From Methylovulum sp. (GTDB lineage Bacteria > Pseudomonadota > Gammaproteobacteria > Methylococcales > Methylomonadaceae): DNA of 50,035 bases. The translations under genes were made by a program, and so were the position numbers. Within the stretch, counting starts at the first letter, position 1, and the number at the start of each line of letters is the position of its first letter. The notes under the pieces were generated by a model. It was given only the letters and a program-made list of their open reading frames with translations, did no database searches and was not told the DNA's origin. Shown in pieces: positions 1 to 8,126 of this stretch. Where the stretch lies: assembly GCA_030653435.1 (NCBI GenBank), contig JAURZI010000042.1:1-50035 (forward strand), in the 5' to 3' direction.

Positions 1-243
1 TTCATCGAACAAACGCCTGTGCGAAGGCAGTGTCCGAAGCAGCAGGCAAAACTTATCGTCCATTAAGTCCAGAAGGATATGTAGCAGGTAGGCGAGCAAA
101 ATGAGCGTCGCCAGCAATGAGGACAAGAACTGTTTGCCATGACCGTAGTTGTGCTCAAAATGTTAGCCTTTGGTCTTCAGCGTGTTGTTGTTTTCATTTT
201 CGATCTTGGTATCGTCCTACCTATAAATACGGCTACAGCAAAT
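1..243 (-). pseudogene. Remnant of a DDE transposase C-terminus
   Basis: Read on the minus strand, this stretch translates as the end of an insertion-sequence transposase: a segment KIENENNNTLKTKG, then HFEHNYGHGKQ, then a leucine-rich hydrophobic tail, running off the left edge. Two in-frame stops interrupt it (TAG at 217-219, TAA at 163-165), so it cannot make an active enzyme. The E-rich IENEN motif followed by a lysine resembles the end of the catalytic core in IS4-like DDE transposases; that family call is by recall of motif style only. It lies beside another broken gene (274-1257), which fits a decayed mobile region. Confidence 0.5.
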
Positions 244-273
244 CTTTTGCTGCCGCATTAGAAACAATTACTT

Positions 274-591
274 TCATCTTCTTACGAAATTTGCCGCAAG
301 GTCTTGATGAGCGTGTTCAAGAAAGCCGACCGCCGCCTGATATTCTTGTTCAAGCAAGGCCTTCAACTCCCCAGGATCACCTTGGATGGCGTTGCAGTCC
401 TTCATGAAATTTCTAAACCGCACGGCTTGCAAGGCGGTGATGTCGGTGAAGATAAATTCCCTATGCGGTTCGGTTTCCTGATTGTCATCAATGTGATACA
501 GCCGTTTGGGTGCGTTAGCATGATAGCCGTCCAAAAGGCTTTCAAAGCGCGCGGACAAATAGCGATAATATCGGTCTTTCAGTTCATCCAA
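274..591 (-). CDS. Hypothetical protein, probable C-terminal piece of a frameshifted gene
   Basis: A 105-residue acidic, helical protein of no family I recognise. The only plausible start is TTG at 591, with GGAG six bases upstream, and it overlaps the end of the preceding reading frame (stop at 579). There is no ATG near the beginning. It shares its reading frame with the 45-residue piece at 1120-1257, while the 579-1130 piece lies in another frame. The simplest reading is one original gene of about 330 residues broken by two frameshifts. Alternatively it is a separate, translationally coupled gene using a TTG start. No conserved domain is visible. Confidence 0.4.
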   Translation of the reverse strand: MDELKDRYYRYLSARFESLLDGYHANAPKRLYHIDDNQETEPHREFIFTDITALQAVRFRNFMKDCNAIQGDPGELKALLEQEYQAAVGFLEHAHQDLAANFVRR

Positions 592-1130
592 TGTGGCTCC
601 AGTCCTCCGGCATCAACCCGCATATCAAAGAGTGACTCTTGGCTTTCCCGTTTGCCATGGTTTTTACCCTCAACGTATTCATGCGAGATCAGTCCGTTGA
701 TTTTGTCGAAGCCGAATTCTTCGAGTTTGCTGTGTACATAACCCGCCAGCATGCAGAGATTGGCGTAATGGAACACGCCATTGATTTGCAACCGCGCCCA
801 CCGATAATACAAGCTTCCCCGATAGGGTTTGGCGGTATAGTTGGGATCATCCTGCTGGCGTATGGACTCTTGAAAAACGTGGTCGGCATAGTCGTAATCG
901 TGGACCGTTTCAAAATCGAGTAAGCTGCTGTTTTCTGAGAAGTATTCATTCAAAAAGAACGCATCATCACCTATCCCGGTGAGCGGGAGCAGGGTGCTGT
1001 TTAGCAGCAGATATTGTCCGCCATCAAAAGAGTCAAGAGCTGTTTCCAGGTCATCTCGGTTGGGGGTTTTGATACCGAACAGAACATTTACCATTAATTG
1101 CCGAATGCGGAGATCGTCATCATCGGGCAT
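579..1130 (-). CDS. Hypothetical protein, probable central piece of a frameshifted gene
   Basis: A 183-residue acidic protein counted from ATG at 1130 (MPDDDDLRIRQ); the frame stays open to 1206, so an earlier TTG at 1187 is possible. No signal peptide, membrane segment or family motif is recognised. It contains a tyrosine/aspartate-rich centre (ETVHDYDYADHVF) and a segment KPYRGSLYYRWARLQINGVF. Its start overlaps the end of the upstream 45-residue frame and its end overlaps the downstream 105-residue frame. This chain of overlaps in alternating frames looks like two frameshifts in one gene. There is no good Shine-Dalgarno in front of 1130, which weakens the case for an independent start. Confidence 0.4.
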   Translation of the reverse strand: MPDDDDLRIRQLMVNVLFGIKTPNRDDLETALDSFDGGQYLLLNSTLLPLTGIGDDAFFLNEYFSENSSLLDFETVHDYDYADHVFQESIRQQDDPNYTAKPYRGSLYYRWARLQINGVFHYANLCMLAGYVHSKLEEFGFDKINGLISHEYVEGKNHGKRESQESLFDMRVDAGGLEPHWMN

Positions 1131-1257
1131 ATTGGCGCCGGTAACGTTCCTGTACCTTATCAGTCCAGGCAAAATAATCGGGCACAACGCTGATGATGGC
1201 CCGTCTTATTGCCGCCTCTTGCTTTGGTAATACAGTTTTAAAAATTGGTATGGGCAT
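1120..1257 (-). pseudogene. Short N-terminal piece of the broken gene 274-1257
   Basis: A 45-codon frame starts with ATG at 1257, directly after the TAA of the 1258-1995 gene (TAAATG), and ends at 1120 inside the next frame. It reads MPIPIFKTVLPKQEAA and continues to KVQERYRRQYAR. Its start position and coupling to the upstream gene look like a genuine gene start, whereas the following frame has none. I infer that this is the true N-terminus of a protein continuing at 1130 after a frameshift, making 274-1257 a pseudogene or a gene with a sequencing indel. Confidence 0.4.
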
Positions 1258-1995
1258 TTAAAGCTGGTTCCGCATTCTCTCTATAGTGACTATTTTTCTA
1301 TCGACCTTGTTTTTGTCTAAAAAACCAATTTCGGCATTTTTTGCATCCCTAATTATCCCATCGATGATCGACTTATCTTTAGTTAAAAACTCCTCAAGGC
1401 ATTTCAAATAATCCGCATCGTTATAGCTACGGTTCTCATAAAAACGATTCCAGCGTGATTCTATGCTGTCAGTCACGCGGTTGCATTCAAATCCGCCTAA
1501 TTGCTTTCTAATTTCATTTATCACGGGTTCTTTTGTTTTCCATCCAGACGACCCTGCCGTATTGGATAACTGTATACAGCTTAATGGAATTGGTGATTTT
1601 GATCGATTAATACTACCTAGATATTTTTGGCTCAAATACATGAGAAAAGTAATATTAGGCGTTTTGTTGAAATCATCGTTTCCAGTGTAAAAACTAATTG
1701 CTAAGTAGTCGTCATCACCAATAAACCAATACCCCTGATTTAATCGCTCGCTCGCTTTTTGTCGCGGCATAAAAATAACATTGTTATCCCGTAAAAATTG
1801 AAATAACTCATCATGCACTTTCAATATTTGCCGTTTGTCCAAATCACCATGGGCAACAACAATGGGTTCTTTTTTCCCCTTAACTTTTTCATACACATCT
1901 AACACCTTTTCAATCACTAATTCTGGCGGCTCAAAACCGACGGCATGACTGCCTAACCGTGCATATAAAGCATCTGACACATTAATAGTTGGCAT
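1258..1995 (-). CDS. Hypothetical protein with a ribbon-helix-helix-like N-terminus
   Basis: A 245-residue protein that I do not recognise as a whole. The first 35 residues (MPTINVSDALYARLGSHAVG and following, VIEKVLDVYE) resemble the short N-terminal dimerisation or DNA-binding module seen on many mobile-region proteins (ribbon-helix-helix style). The remainder is charged, with a YWFIGDDDYLAISFYTG segment and a basic C-terminus; no catalytic motif is clear. AGGAG and GAGGTG lie just upstream of the ATG at 1995, and a TATAAT box is readable on the minus strand at 2062-2067. The gene is markedly richer in A and T than its neighbours, suggesting acquisition. Its stop abuts the broken gene downstream (TAAATG), so the two probably formed an operon. 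Confidence 0.6.
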   Translation of the reverse strand: MPTINVSDALYARLGSHAVGFEPPELVIEKVLDVYEKVKGKKEPIVVAHGDLDKRQILKVHDELFQFLRDNNVIFMPRQKASERLNQGYWFIGDDDYLAISFYTGNDDFNKTPNITFLMYLSQKYLGSINRSKSPIPLSCIQLSNTAGSSGWKTKEPVINEIRKQLGGFECNRVTDSIESRWNRFYENRSYNDADYLKCLEEFLTKDKSIIDGIIRDAKNAEIGFLDKNKVDRKIVTIERMRNQL

Positions 1996-2062
1996 AGATC
2001 ACCTCATCTCCTACAATTAACAAAAGTTTGCATTTTAATTCTAATAAATGTATTGCAAAGAA

Positions 2063-2311
2063 TTATATAGATAAATTTTGTATTATTAAGAATAAAATAG
2101 ATAAGTGTAGATTTATTGTGTAATAAGGCTTAGGCGTAATGATTCGTTCGTAGGCTTGCATCAAATTATCTTGCTGCTGCCGTAGGTGCTCTTTTAAGGC
2201 TGATAACTCGTTAAGCAATGTTTCACGTTCAGCATCAATGGGTTGGATTTTTTCTAATGCCGAGATTCGTTGTTTCAGTGCTGCCCATAAATGTCTGTAG
2301 AGTGAGTGATC
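2063..2311 (-). pseudogene. Coding remnant (coiled-coil tail) behind the PIN toxin
   Basis: Directly after the stop of the PIN-domain gene, and in the same frame, 82 open codons follow. The first 60 look like real protein: heptad-rich segments such as LWAALKQRISALEKIQ and LLNELSALKEHLRQQQ, then MQAYERIITPKP. There is no usable start codon at the front. After about position 2120 the sequence becomes AT-rich and no longer protein-like. I read it as the tail of a lost gene, most likely a coiled-coil protein. The AT-rich part from 1996 to about 2120 otherwise holds the promoter of the 1258-1995 gene. Confidence 0.4.
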
Positions 2312-2800
2312 CTATTCATTCACACTCAGCAGCACCTGATTGATGACTGCCGGAGCTATGCGAAAATCAGAGGCATGTAAAATCGCAAATACGGCGCGGG
2401 CTGATGGTATCAAATTCTGCTTTTTGGCTTGACCTATAATGGCAGCAGTACCGATGACACGTAGGCCTTTTTCGTTGGCAACCGCACGGCCTGCACGTTC
2501 ATCCATCACCAGCAAAACCCGATCCGAATAACCCAACGCTAAGTTGATGCAATCGGTTTCACCTGCATCCAAGTCCATTTCAAAACAAGGCGTTATCGGC
2601 TCAGAGCATACCTTCAACCAATCTTCAGCGAGTGCTTTGGCGATGGCCTCTTCGCCACGGGCACCTATTCCTGGCAGTACTTCGCGCTTGACAGTCTCTG
2701 GCAGATAAACGGTATTAAAAAGGGTGGGCAACCAGACCAAGCCCTCCACCATCGCCAAACCAATTAACGGGCTGGAGTCAATGACAACAAAACCATCCAT
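2312..2800 (-). CDS. PIN-domain toxin (DUF3368 / VapC-like)
   Basis: A 162-residue PIN-domain protein of the DUF3368 type, expected to be an RNA-cleaving toxin. The acidic metal-binding residues are in place: D in VVIDSSPLIGLA near residue 8, the E/D pair in DAGETDCINLAL in the middle, and D in VLLVMDERAGRA. Length is normal for the family. It follows the UPF0175-type antitoxin gene with only three bases between, so the pair should be co-transcribed. The stop is followed in frame by a gene remnant (2063-2311), so readthrough would add a coiled-coil tail. Target RNA cannot be inferred from sequence. Confidence 0.85.
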   Translation of the reverse strand: MDGFVVIDSSPLIGLAMVEGLVWLPTLFNTVYLPETVKREVLPGIGARGEEAIAKALAEDWLKVCSEPITPCFEMDLDAGETDCINLALGYSDRVLLVMDERAGRAVANEKGLRVIGTAAIIGQAKKQNLIPSARAVFAILHASDFRIAPAVINQVLLSVNE

Positions 2801-2803
2801 GCG

Positions 2804-3148
2804 CTATCCTTGGGTTAACCATTGATCCAAGGTATCCATGTCCTGTTGGACTTCATCGGCAGTCTGATTTATGACCGGTATGCCTAACCGTGACACATGG
2901 GTAATAAAGTCTGCCAAGGATGTGTCGGCCAGTTTGGCAGAGCGGGCCAACGACAATTCCCCATCTCTGAACAATGCCGTTGCCAATGCTCTGCGTACTC
3001 CCGGCATATCCATCACCTTTAAAGAGTTAACGCCGATCATTAACGCATCAGGCTCATTTCGGTTCATTACCAGCACTAAATCGTCATGCGCCATGCGTAA
3101 AGCTTGGCTGGGATTGTTTTTTAAACCGCTTACATTCACTGTTTTCAT
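2804..3148 (-). CDS. UPF0175-family antitoxin with Phd-like N-terminus
   Basis: A 114-residue protein that should neutralise the adjacent PIN toxin. The first 40 residues (TVNVSGLKNNPSQALRMA and following VLVMNRNEPDALMIG) match the Phd/YefM-type strand-helix DNA-binding fold. The second half (RRALATALFRDGELSLARSA, then AKLADTSLADFITHVSRLGI) is a UPF0175 helix-turn-helix-like domain, with a tail that would contact the toxin. Antitoxin first and toxin second with a three-base gap is the standard order for these modules. Autorepression through an upstream operator is expected for the family; no clear palindrome was identified. Confidence 0.8.
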   Translation of the reverse strand: MKTVNVSGLKNNPSQALRMAHDDLVLVMNRNEPDALMIGVNSLKVMDMPGVRRALATALFRDGELSLARSAKLADTSLADFITHVSRLGIPVINQTADEVQQDMDTLDQWLTQG

Positions 3149-3244
3149 GGGATTATCTCATAGGAACATTAGATGAGATTATTATATAGGATATTTACAG
3201 GTCTAGGTTTGCACTACTCCCATCTCACTCTAAAATCGTTGTAA

Positions 3245-4264
3245 CTATTTTCATTTGGCGGTTTTAAACGTGACATGAAGGCCATGGTGTTTTGGTTGCT
3301 TGAGCTTCAAGTGGGTTGGGTTGTAACGGAAAGCACCGGCATTTATTGGAAGAGTGCTTATTCCCATCTTGAGCGTGCAGGCCTTTTGGCTGTGGTCGTC
3401 AATGCTCATTTCATTAAACACGTTCCAGGTCGCAAGACCGACATGTGCGATTCGGAATGGTTGGCGGTGTTGGCACGTTTTGGACGGGTGCGCGGCAGCT
3501 TTATTCCGCCCAAGGATTTGCGTGAGTTGCGCTTGATTTCACGTTATCGCCGTAAACTTTCCGGCATGTTAGCCAGCGAAACCAACCGCTTGCACAAAAT
3601 ATTGAATGACGGCGACATCAAGTTAGGTGCCGTGGTCTCCGATATTAAGGGCTTTTCCGCCCGAGCGATGGTGGCGGGGTTGAATGTCGGCCAGTCCATT
3701 GATGACCTGCTCAATATGGCACGAGGCCGTTTAAAAAACAAATCTGAAGACTTGGCCTTATCGCTGGACGGCGAGCTGTCGCCCCGCCATCTTTTTATCC
3801 TGACCGAGATCCACGAACACATCGAAATGCTCGAGAAAAAACTCGCCAAAATCGATGCGACACTCATTGACGCTATGCAACCTTACCAATGGAAGTTTGA
3901 ATTGCTGCAAACGATACCGGGCATTGATGCCATTGCCAGTGCCATGATCCTGATAGAGATCGGTGACAACATGTCACAGTTTGGCGATGCCGATAGGCTG
4001 GCTTCATGGGCAGCCTTTTGTCCGGTGAACAATGAATCGGCCGGTAAGCGAAAGTCCGGTAAAACCCGTAAAGGCAATGTCATCATCCGGTATATTTTAT
4101 GTGAATGTGCCAATGCAGCGCGCAATACCAAAAGTTCTTTAGCGGCCAAGTACCGAAATCTCGAGATTCAAATAAGCCACAATTGTGTAAAGAATGCCCC
4201 ACGTTGGATCAAGACGCTTAAAAAAATCGGCAAGTTGCCAACTGCAAAACCTGCCTTAGCTTGA
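3245..4264 (+). pseudogene. IS110-family transposase, truncated at both ends
   Basis: The sequence matches an IS110-type (DEDD) transposase: ESTGIYWKSAYSHLE, the KTDMCDSEWLA acidic segment, QTIPGIDAIASAMILIEIGD and the C-terminal SWAAFCPVNNESAGKRKSGK with its serine. The open frame (ATG 3275) has 329 residues, but homology begins before the ATG (SFGGFKRD) and is cut by a TAA at 3242-3244, so the N-terminal segment with the first catalytic aspartate is missing. After KTRKGN the usual ending is also altered. It therefore looks inactive. IS110 elements lack terminal inverted repeats, so element ends could not be placed. It sits between the toxin-antitoxin pair and the conserved ilvA region. Confidence 0.8.
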
Positions 4265-4428
4265 TTCTAACTTATTGATTTTATTATGCCGCATAAGGCG
4301 GTAGGATTGCGTTTGGCTATTGTGCGGGGAGCTTTCGCGGTAACGTTTTTGCGATGCCTGAGCTTCGCAACTGCATTTAACCAACTCAAACCTTGTGGCG
4401 GGGACAACATGCCCCGTCCGGCGGCCTC

Positions 4429-4450
4429 TGACGTTTTCGCAAAAACGTCA
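4429..4450. repeat. Hairpin-forming inverted repeat
   Basis: TGACGTTTT and AAAACGTCA form nine-base perfect arms around a four-base loop. It lies ten bases past the end of the EVE gene and could mark the end of the minus-strand ilvA operon, but no T-run follows. The rest of 4265-4459 shows no gene; a smaller hairpin (GGGG...CCCC near 4400-4416) is also visible. Confidence 0.45.
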
Positions 4451-4459
4451 AGAGCCGCT

Positions 4460-4918
4460 TCATTCCAGCGCCAGTATAAACGCCCACTGCTCGTGGCTCA
4501 CCGGCATAATCGACAAACGATTACCGCGCTTTACCAGGGGTAGATCAACCAGCGCTTCCTTCGCTTTCAATTCTTTTAAGGTAAGGGTGCGTGATAACGT
4601 TCTGACATAGCTAACATCAACCATCATCCAGCGTGGATTAGCGGGGTCGCTTTTCGGGTCGAAATGCTTGTCATCAGGATCAAAAGCGGAAAAATCGGGA
4701 TAGCCTTCCTTGACGACTTCCATAATACCGACTATCCCCGGCTCGACGCAGTTGGAATGATAAAAAAATACCTGGTCGCCCCGCTTCATCTCGTCACGCA
4801 TCATATTGCGAGCCTGATAATTACGCACGCCGTCCCAATGTTCAGTCCGGTCGGGTTTATTGTACAAATCGTCAATACTGAACGCATCGGGTTCGGATTT
4901 CATTAACCAGTAGTTCAT
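4460..4918 (-). CDS. EVE domain-containing protein
   Basis: A 152-residue, single-domain EVE protein, a PUA-like fold found in bacterial and eukaryotic (THYN1) proteins and thought to bind modified bases in nucleic acid. Family hallmarks are the opening MNYWLMKSEPDAFSIDDL, the aromatic WDGVRNYQARNMM segment, RGDQVFFYHSN, and GIVGIMEVVKEGYPD. Length is full. It is the last gene of a probable minus-strand run ilvA - small lipoprotein-like gene - EVE gene, separated from the middle gene by about 100 bases with a small hairpin. Biological role is not established for the family. Confidence 0.9.
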   Translation of the reverse strand: MNYWLMKSEPDAFSIDDLYNKPDRTEHWDGVRNYQARNMMRDEMKRGDQVFFYHSNCVEPGIVGIMEVVKEGYPDFSAFDPDDKHFDPKSDPANPRWMMVDVSYVRTLSRTLTLKELKAKEALVDLPLVKRGNRLSIMPVSHEQWAFILALE

Positions 4919-5021
4919 GCTCGCTGTCCGCTCATTTTTAGGATGGTTCGTTTATTATAAAGTACCGGATAAGTTCCCAAGCCTACGCTTCGGTAGGTGC
5001 CTTTTATTCCGACGCCAAAAC

Positions 5022-5258
5022 CTACTCTTTGGGCTTATCGTTTTGATCCCTGGTGTATTGCTCATAGCGCCGGTTTGCCGCCTCAAAACACTGCGTCCTG
5101 TCGGCGCTATCCGCCAGTTTTGAACAGTCGTATTGACGTGCGCCTTGAGCAGAATCATACAACTGCTGAGTCGTGCATGCCTGCACCAAAATACTGAAAG
5201 CAATACTGGTCATTAAGCGCCGCAACCGCTGGCATTTTTTTATTGGAGAATGGCCCAT
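5022..5258 (-). CDS. Small exported (lipoprotein-like) protein
   Basis: A 78-residue protein with a basic start, a hydrophobic stretch and a possible lipobox (MTSIAFSILVQACTTQQ), then a short polar domain containing two cysteines (DCSKLADSADRTQCFEAANRRY). The glutamine at the lipobox -2 position is atypical, so lipidation is uncertain; the two cysteines could form a disulfide. ATG at 5258 overlaps the ilvA stop (TGATG), implying translational coupling; a GTG three bases earlier is an alternative, and a Met at residue 16 would give a more standard signal peptide. I do not recognise the family. Confidence 0.65.
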   Translation of the reverse strand: MGHSPIKKCQRLRRLMTSIAFSILVQACTTQQLYDSAQGARQYDCSKLADSADRTQCFEAANRRYEQYTRDQNDKPKE

Positions 5259-6793
5259 CACCGCATACCCCCAGAAAACAGCCTATAGGCCGGATTTTCA
5301 GTCTGTTCTTCGTAGACAAAACCTGAAGCTTGCAGGCACTGTTCAAAGGCCTGCTGTTCTGCCTGAGGCATTTGCAGGCCCATCAACACCTTGCCGAAAG
5401 CCGCGCCGTGATTGCGGTAATGGAACAGGCTGATATTCCAGCGCCCGCCCAGTTCGATTAAAAACCTTAACAAGGCGCCGGGACGCTCCGGGAATTCCAG
5501 GCTATAGATCATTTCGTTAAGTTCACGCGGGGCGTGGCCGCCAACCATATAACGGATGTGCTCTTTGGCCAACTCATTCGCGGTCATATCGGTAATTTGA
5601 AAACCGTGCTGCTGCAATTGTGTAATCAGGGCCGCACGATCCGCTTCCAGTCCGCTGCTGGAAATGCCGACAAAAATCTGCGCCATATCCGCATCAAAAT
5701 AGCGGTAATTGAATTCGGTGATGCTGCGCCCGCCCAGCAAATTGCAAAACTTTAAAAAACTGCCCGGCGTTTCGGGTATGCTGACAGCCAGCAAAATTTC
5801 CCGGTGTTCGCCGACTTGTGCACGCTCGGCCACATAGCGCAAGCGGTCGAAATTAATATTGGCGCCGCTGTCTATTGCAATCAAGGTTTGCCCTGTTATT
5901 TGTCCAGTGGCTTGCCCGCGCTCGACATATTTTTTCAAGCCGGCAATCGCCAAGGCTCCGGCAGGCTCGGCGATGGAGCGGGTGTCATCGAAAATATCTT
6001 TAATGGCGGCACAAATCTCGTCCGTGCTAACGGTAATGACTTCGTCAACATAGCGTTGCGCCAAACGGAACGGTTCCGCACCCACTTGCTTAACCGCTAC
6101 ACCATCGGCAAACAACCCGACTTGTTCCAGCACAACCCGGCTGCCTGCTTGCAAGGCACGTTTCAGGCAATCGGCATCATCAGGCTCCACGCCGATAATT
6201 TTAACATCCGGGCGCACAAATTTTGCATACACAGCAATACCGGCAATCAACCCGCCGCCGCCAACCGGCACAAAAATCGCATCCAATTCCCCGGTCTGTT
6301 GCCTGAGAATTTCCATCGCGACGGTGCCCTGCCCGGCAATCACATCGGGGTCGTCATAAGGATGAATAAAAATCAACCCGTTTTGCTTGGCCAATTCATT
6401 GGCGTGGACATAGGCTTCGCTATAGGAATCGCCGAACAATACAATATCCGCCCCCATGCCTTTAACTGATTTGATTTTAATCTCCGGCGTGGTAGTCGGC
6501 ATCACAATCAGCGCCTTGATGTCCAAGCGTTTAGCCGCCAATGCGACACCTTGTGCATGGTTGCCTGCAGATGCGGCAATCACACCCTGGGCACGGGCCG
6601 TGCTATCCAGCATTGCCATTTTGTTATATGCCCCGCGTAATTTAAACGAAAACACAGACTGCAAATCTTCGCGTTTTAAAAACACGTTGTTACGCAGCCG
6701 TTCCGACAATAAAGGGGCAAAATCCAGCGGGGTTTCTATCGCCACATCGTAAACTTTGGCGCGTAATATTTTTTCTATGTATTTTTGGGGCAT
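5258..6793 (-). CDS. ilvA: Threonine ammonia-lyase, biosynthetic (threonine deaminase)
   Basis: Converts L-threonine to 2-oxobutanoate with pyridoxal phosphate, the first step of isoleucine synthesis. The PLP lysine lies in VFSFKLRGAYNKM, the cofactor-phosphate loop is GGGGLIAG, and the C-terminal half carries two ACT-like regulatory domains (VSIPETPGSFLKFCNLLGG and LEFPERPGALLRFLIELGG), consistent with feedback control by isoleucine and valine. I chose the ATG at 6793 (MPQKYIEKILRAKVYDVA), giving 511 residues like other biosynthetic IlvA; a GTG at 6853 would add 20 residues not typical of the family. It is divergent from rpiA and coupled by overlap to the following small gene. Confidence 0.95.
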   Translation of the reverse strand: MPQKYIEKILRAKVYDVAIETPLDFAPLLSERLRNNVFLKREDLQSVFSFKLRGAYNKMAMLDSTARAQGVIAASAGNHAQGVALAAKRLDIKALIVMPTTTPEIKIKSVKGMGADIVLFGDSYSEAYVHANELAKQNGLIFIHPYDDPDVIAGQGTVAMEILRQQTGELDAIFVPVGGGGLIAGIAVYAKFVRPDVKIIGVEPDDADCLKRALQAGSRVVLEQVGLFADGVAVKQVGAEPFRLAQRYVDEVITVSTDEICAAIKDIFDDTRSIAEPAGALAIAGLKKYVERGQATGQITGQTLIAIDSGANINFDRLRYVAERAQVGEHREILLAVSIPETPGSFLKFCNLLGGRSITEFNYRYFDADMAQIFVGISSSGLEADRAALITQLQQHGFQITDMTANELAKEHIRYMVGGHAPRELNEMIYSLEFPERPGALLRFLIELGGRWNISLFHYRNHGAAFGKVLMGLQMPQAEQQAFEQCLQASGFVYEEQTENPAYRLFSGGMR

Positions 6794-6887
6794 TTTGGGT
6801 AATCGGCTAAAAATCGGCTGAACAATCTCGGTATCTGCGCTATTATCGCACACCGTTTATTAACTTTACCGAACACCGGAGAACTTT

Positions 6888-7544
6888 ATGATGACACAAG
6901 ACGAATTAAAACAAAAAGTCGCCAGAGCCGCTTTGCCTTATGTTAAAGGGCTAGGCATTATCGGCGTAGGCACGGGTTCTACGATCAGGTATTTTATTGA
7001 TGCTTTGGCCGATTTTCGGGCCGATATTGAAGGCGCGGTATCCAGTTCCGAATCCAGCTCAGAACACTTGAGAAAAATCGGCATTCCGGTACTGGATCTG
7101 AATGCCGTCGGCACCTTGGAGGTTTATGTCGATGGTGCTGATGAAATCAATCCGCTTAAACAATTGATCAAAGGTGGCGGCGCTGCGTTGACCCGCGAAA
7201 AAATCATTGCCGCCGCCAGCAAGCAGTTTGTCTGCATAGCCGACGGTTCCAAATGTGTGGATGTGCTGGGCGCATTCCCGCTGCCCGTCGAAGTCATCCC
7301 TATGGCTAGAAGCTATGTCGCCAGGGAACTGGTTAAATTAGGCGGTCAACCGGTCTGGCGGGAAAACTGCATCACTGACAACCATAACCATATCCTAGAT
7401 GTCCATAACCTGAATATTATGGAACCCATCAAGCTCGAGCAACTCATCAACCATATTACTGGCGTGGTTTGCGTCGGTCTTTTTGCAATGCGGCCTGCGG
7501 ATGTGGTATTGGTCAGCAAAGGCGAGGACATTGTAACGCTTTAA
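6888..7544 (+). CDS. rpiA: Ribose-5-phosphate isomerase A
   Basis: Interconverts ribose 5-phosphate and ribulose 5-phosphate in the non-oxidative pentose phosphate pathway. The 218-residue length is standard. Visible hallmarks are the substrate loop [16 protein letters not shown], the [10 protein letters not shown] region, the DGADEIN motif with catalytic aspartates, and [12 protein letters not shown] with the catalytic glutamate region. GGAG stands a few bases before the ATG; a second ATG follows immediately. A weak sigma-70 pair (CTGAAC, 17 bases, TATTAT at 6841-6846) lies in the 94-base gap shared with the divergent ilvA. A hairpin without T-run (7629-7653) follows the gene. Confidence 0.96.
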   Translation: MMTQDELKQKVARAALPYVKGLGIIGVGTGSTIRYFIDALADFRADIEGAVSSSESSSEHLRKIGIPVLDLNAVGTLEVYVDGADEINPLKQLIKGGGAALTREKIIAAASKQFVCIADGSKCVDVLGAFPLPVEVIPMARSYVARELVKLGGQPVWRENCITDNHNHILDVHNLNIMEPIKLEQLINHITGVVCVGLFAMRPADVVLVSKGEDIVTL

Positions 7545-7681
7545 TTTGGCGTGATAATTCGAGCGATGTGCAGCGGAATACGCAGACAGGGCTTGACCAA
7601 ACAGGCCAAACCCTGCCGTATTGCTTGAGTATGGCTCACCCTGTTAGCCATACGGACAGACTGTTAACCCAAGTAAGCATC

Positions 7682-8052
7682 ATGAACAAAATCATTCTTG
7701 CATGACTCCTGTGTTCCTCAAGTATCGCTTACGCAAACTCGGCCTGCGATAAGCCTAAGGATGATTTTGATGGTTTATATTGCCTTAACCAGGTTTACCC
7801 GGAAGCGGACAACGAACTGAACGGTAATTATAAAAAGCTGAAGGCGAAACTCGATGATGAGGGCAACACAACCCTGTAGTCAGGCCAGCTGTCATGGCTG
7901 CTAGACAGGAACAAGCATTGTTCAAAACGCGATCCCACTGGCTTTATGTCAACCTTGCATGCGCCACCAGCACCACAATGCTTCGTTCCCCGTTTTTACA
8001 AGACCGTATTCGCGAGTGTGCCAGCTCAGGATGCCAAAACAGTAAACTTTAA
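7682..8052 (+). pseudogene. Dead LprI-type (DUF1311) lysozyme-inhibitor-like gene
   Basis: The reading frame starts MNKIILA and, past an in-frame TGA (7703-7705), continues with a signal peptide end (SSIAYANSACDKPKD), then LNQVYPEADNELNGNYKKLK, a TAG (7877-7879), and SGQLSWLLDRNKHCSKRDPT. Near 7945 the frame shifts and continues YVNLACATSTTMLRSPFLQD, RIRECASSGCQNSKL and a natural TAA at 8050. Paired cysteines and the order of motifs match the periplasmic LprI/DUF1311 lysozyme-inhibitor-like family. With two stops and one frameshift it cannot be expressed intact. The surrounding 7545-7681 and 8053-8126 hold only a small hairpin and no gene. Confidence 0.7.
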
Positions 8053-8126
8053 TAACCAAGCAATACTCCCGCGCCAGTCAGTTTATCGTTCCTATGCCAA
8101 AGCGCGGAAACGATAAACGCCAGGCA

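Noticed and set aside
5804-6469. Long plus-strand open frame (221 residues) opposite ilvA
   Set aside because: It is antisense to a certain threonine deaminase gene, has low-complexity composition and no family match; a shadow of GC-periodic codons.
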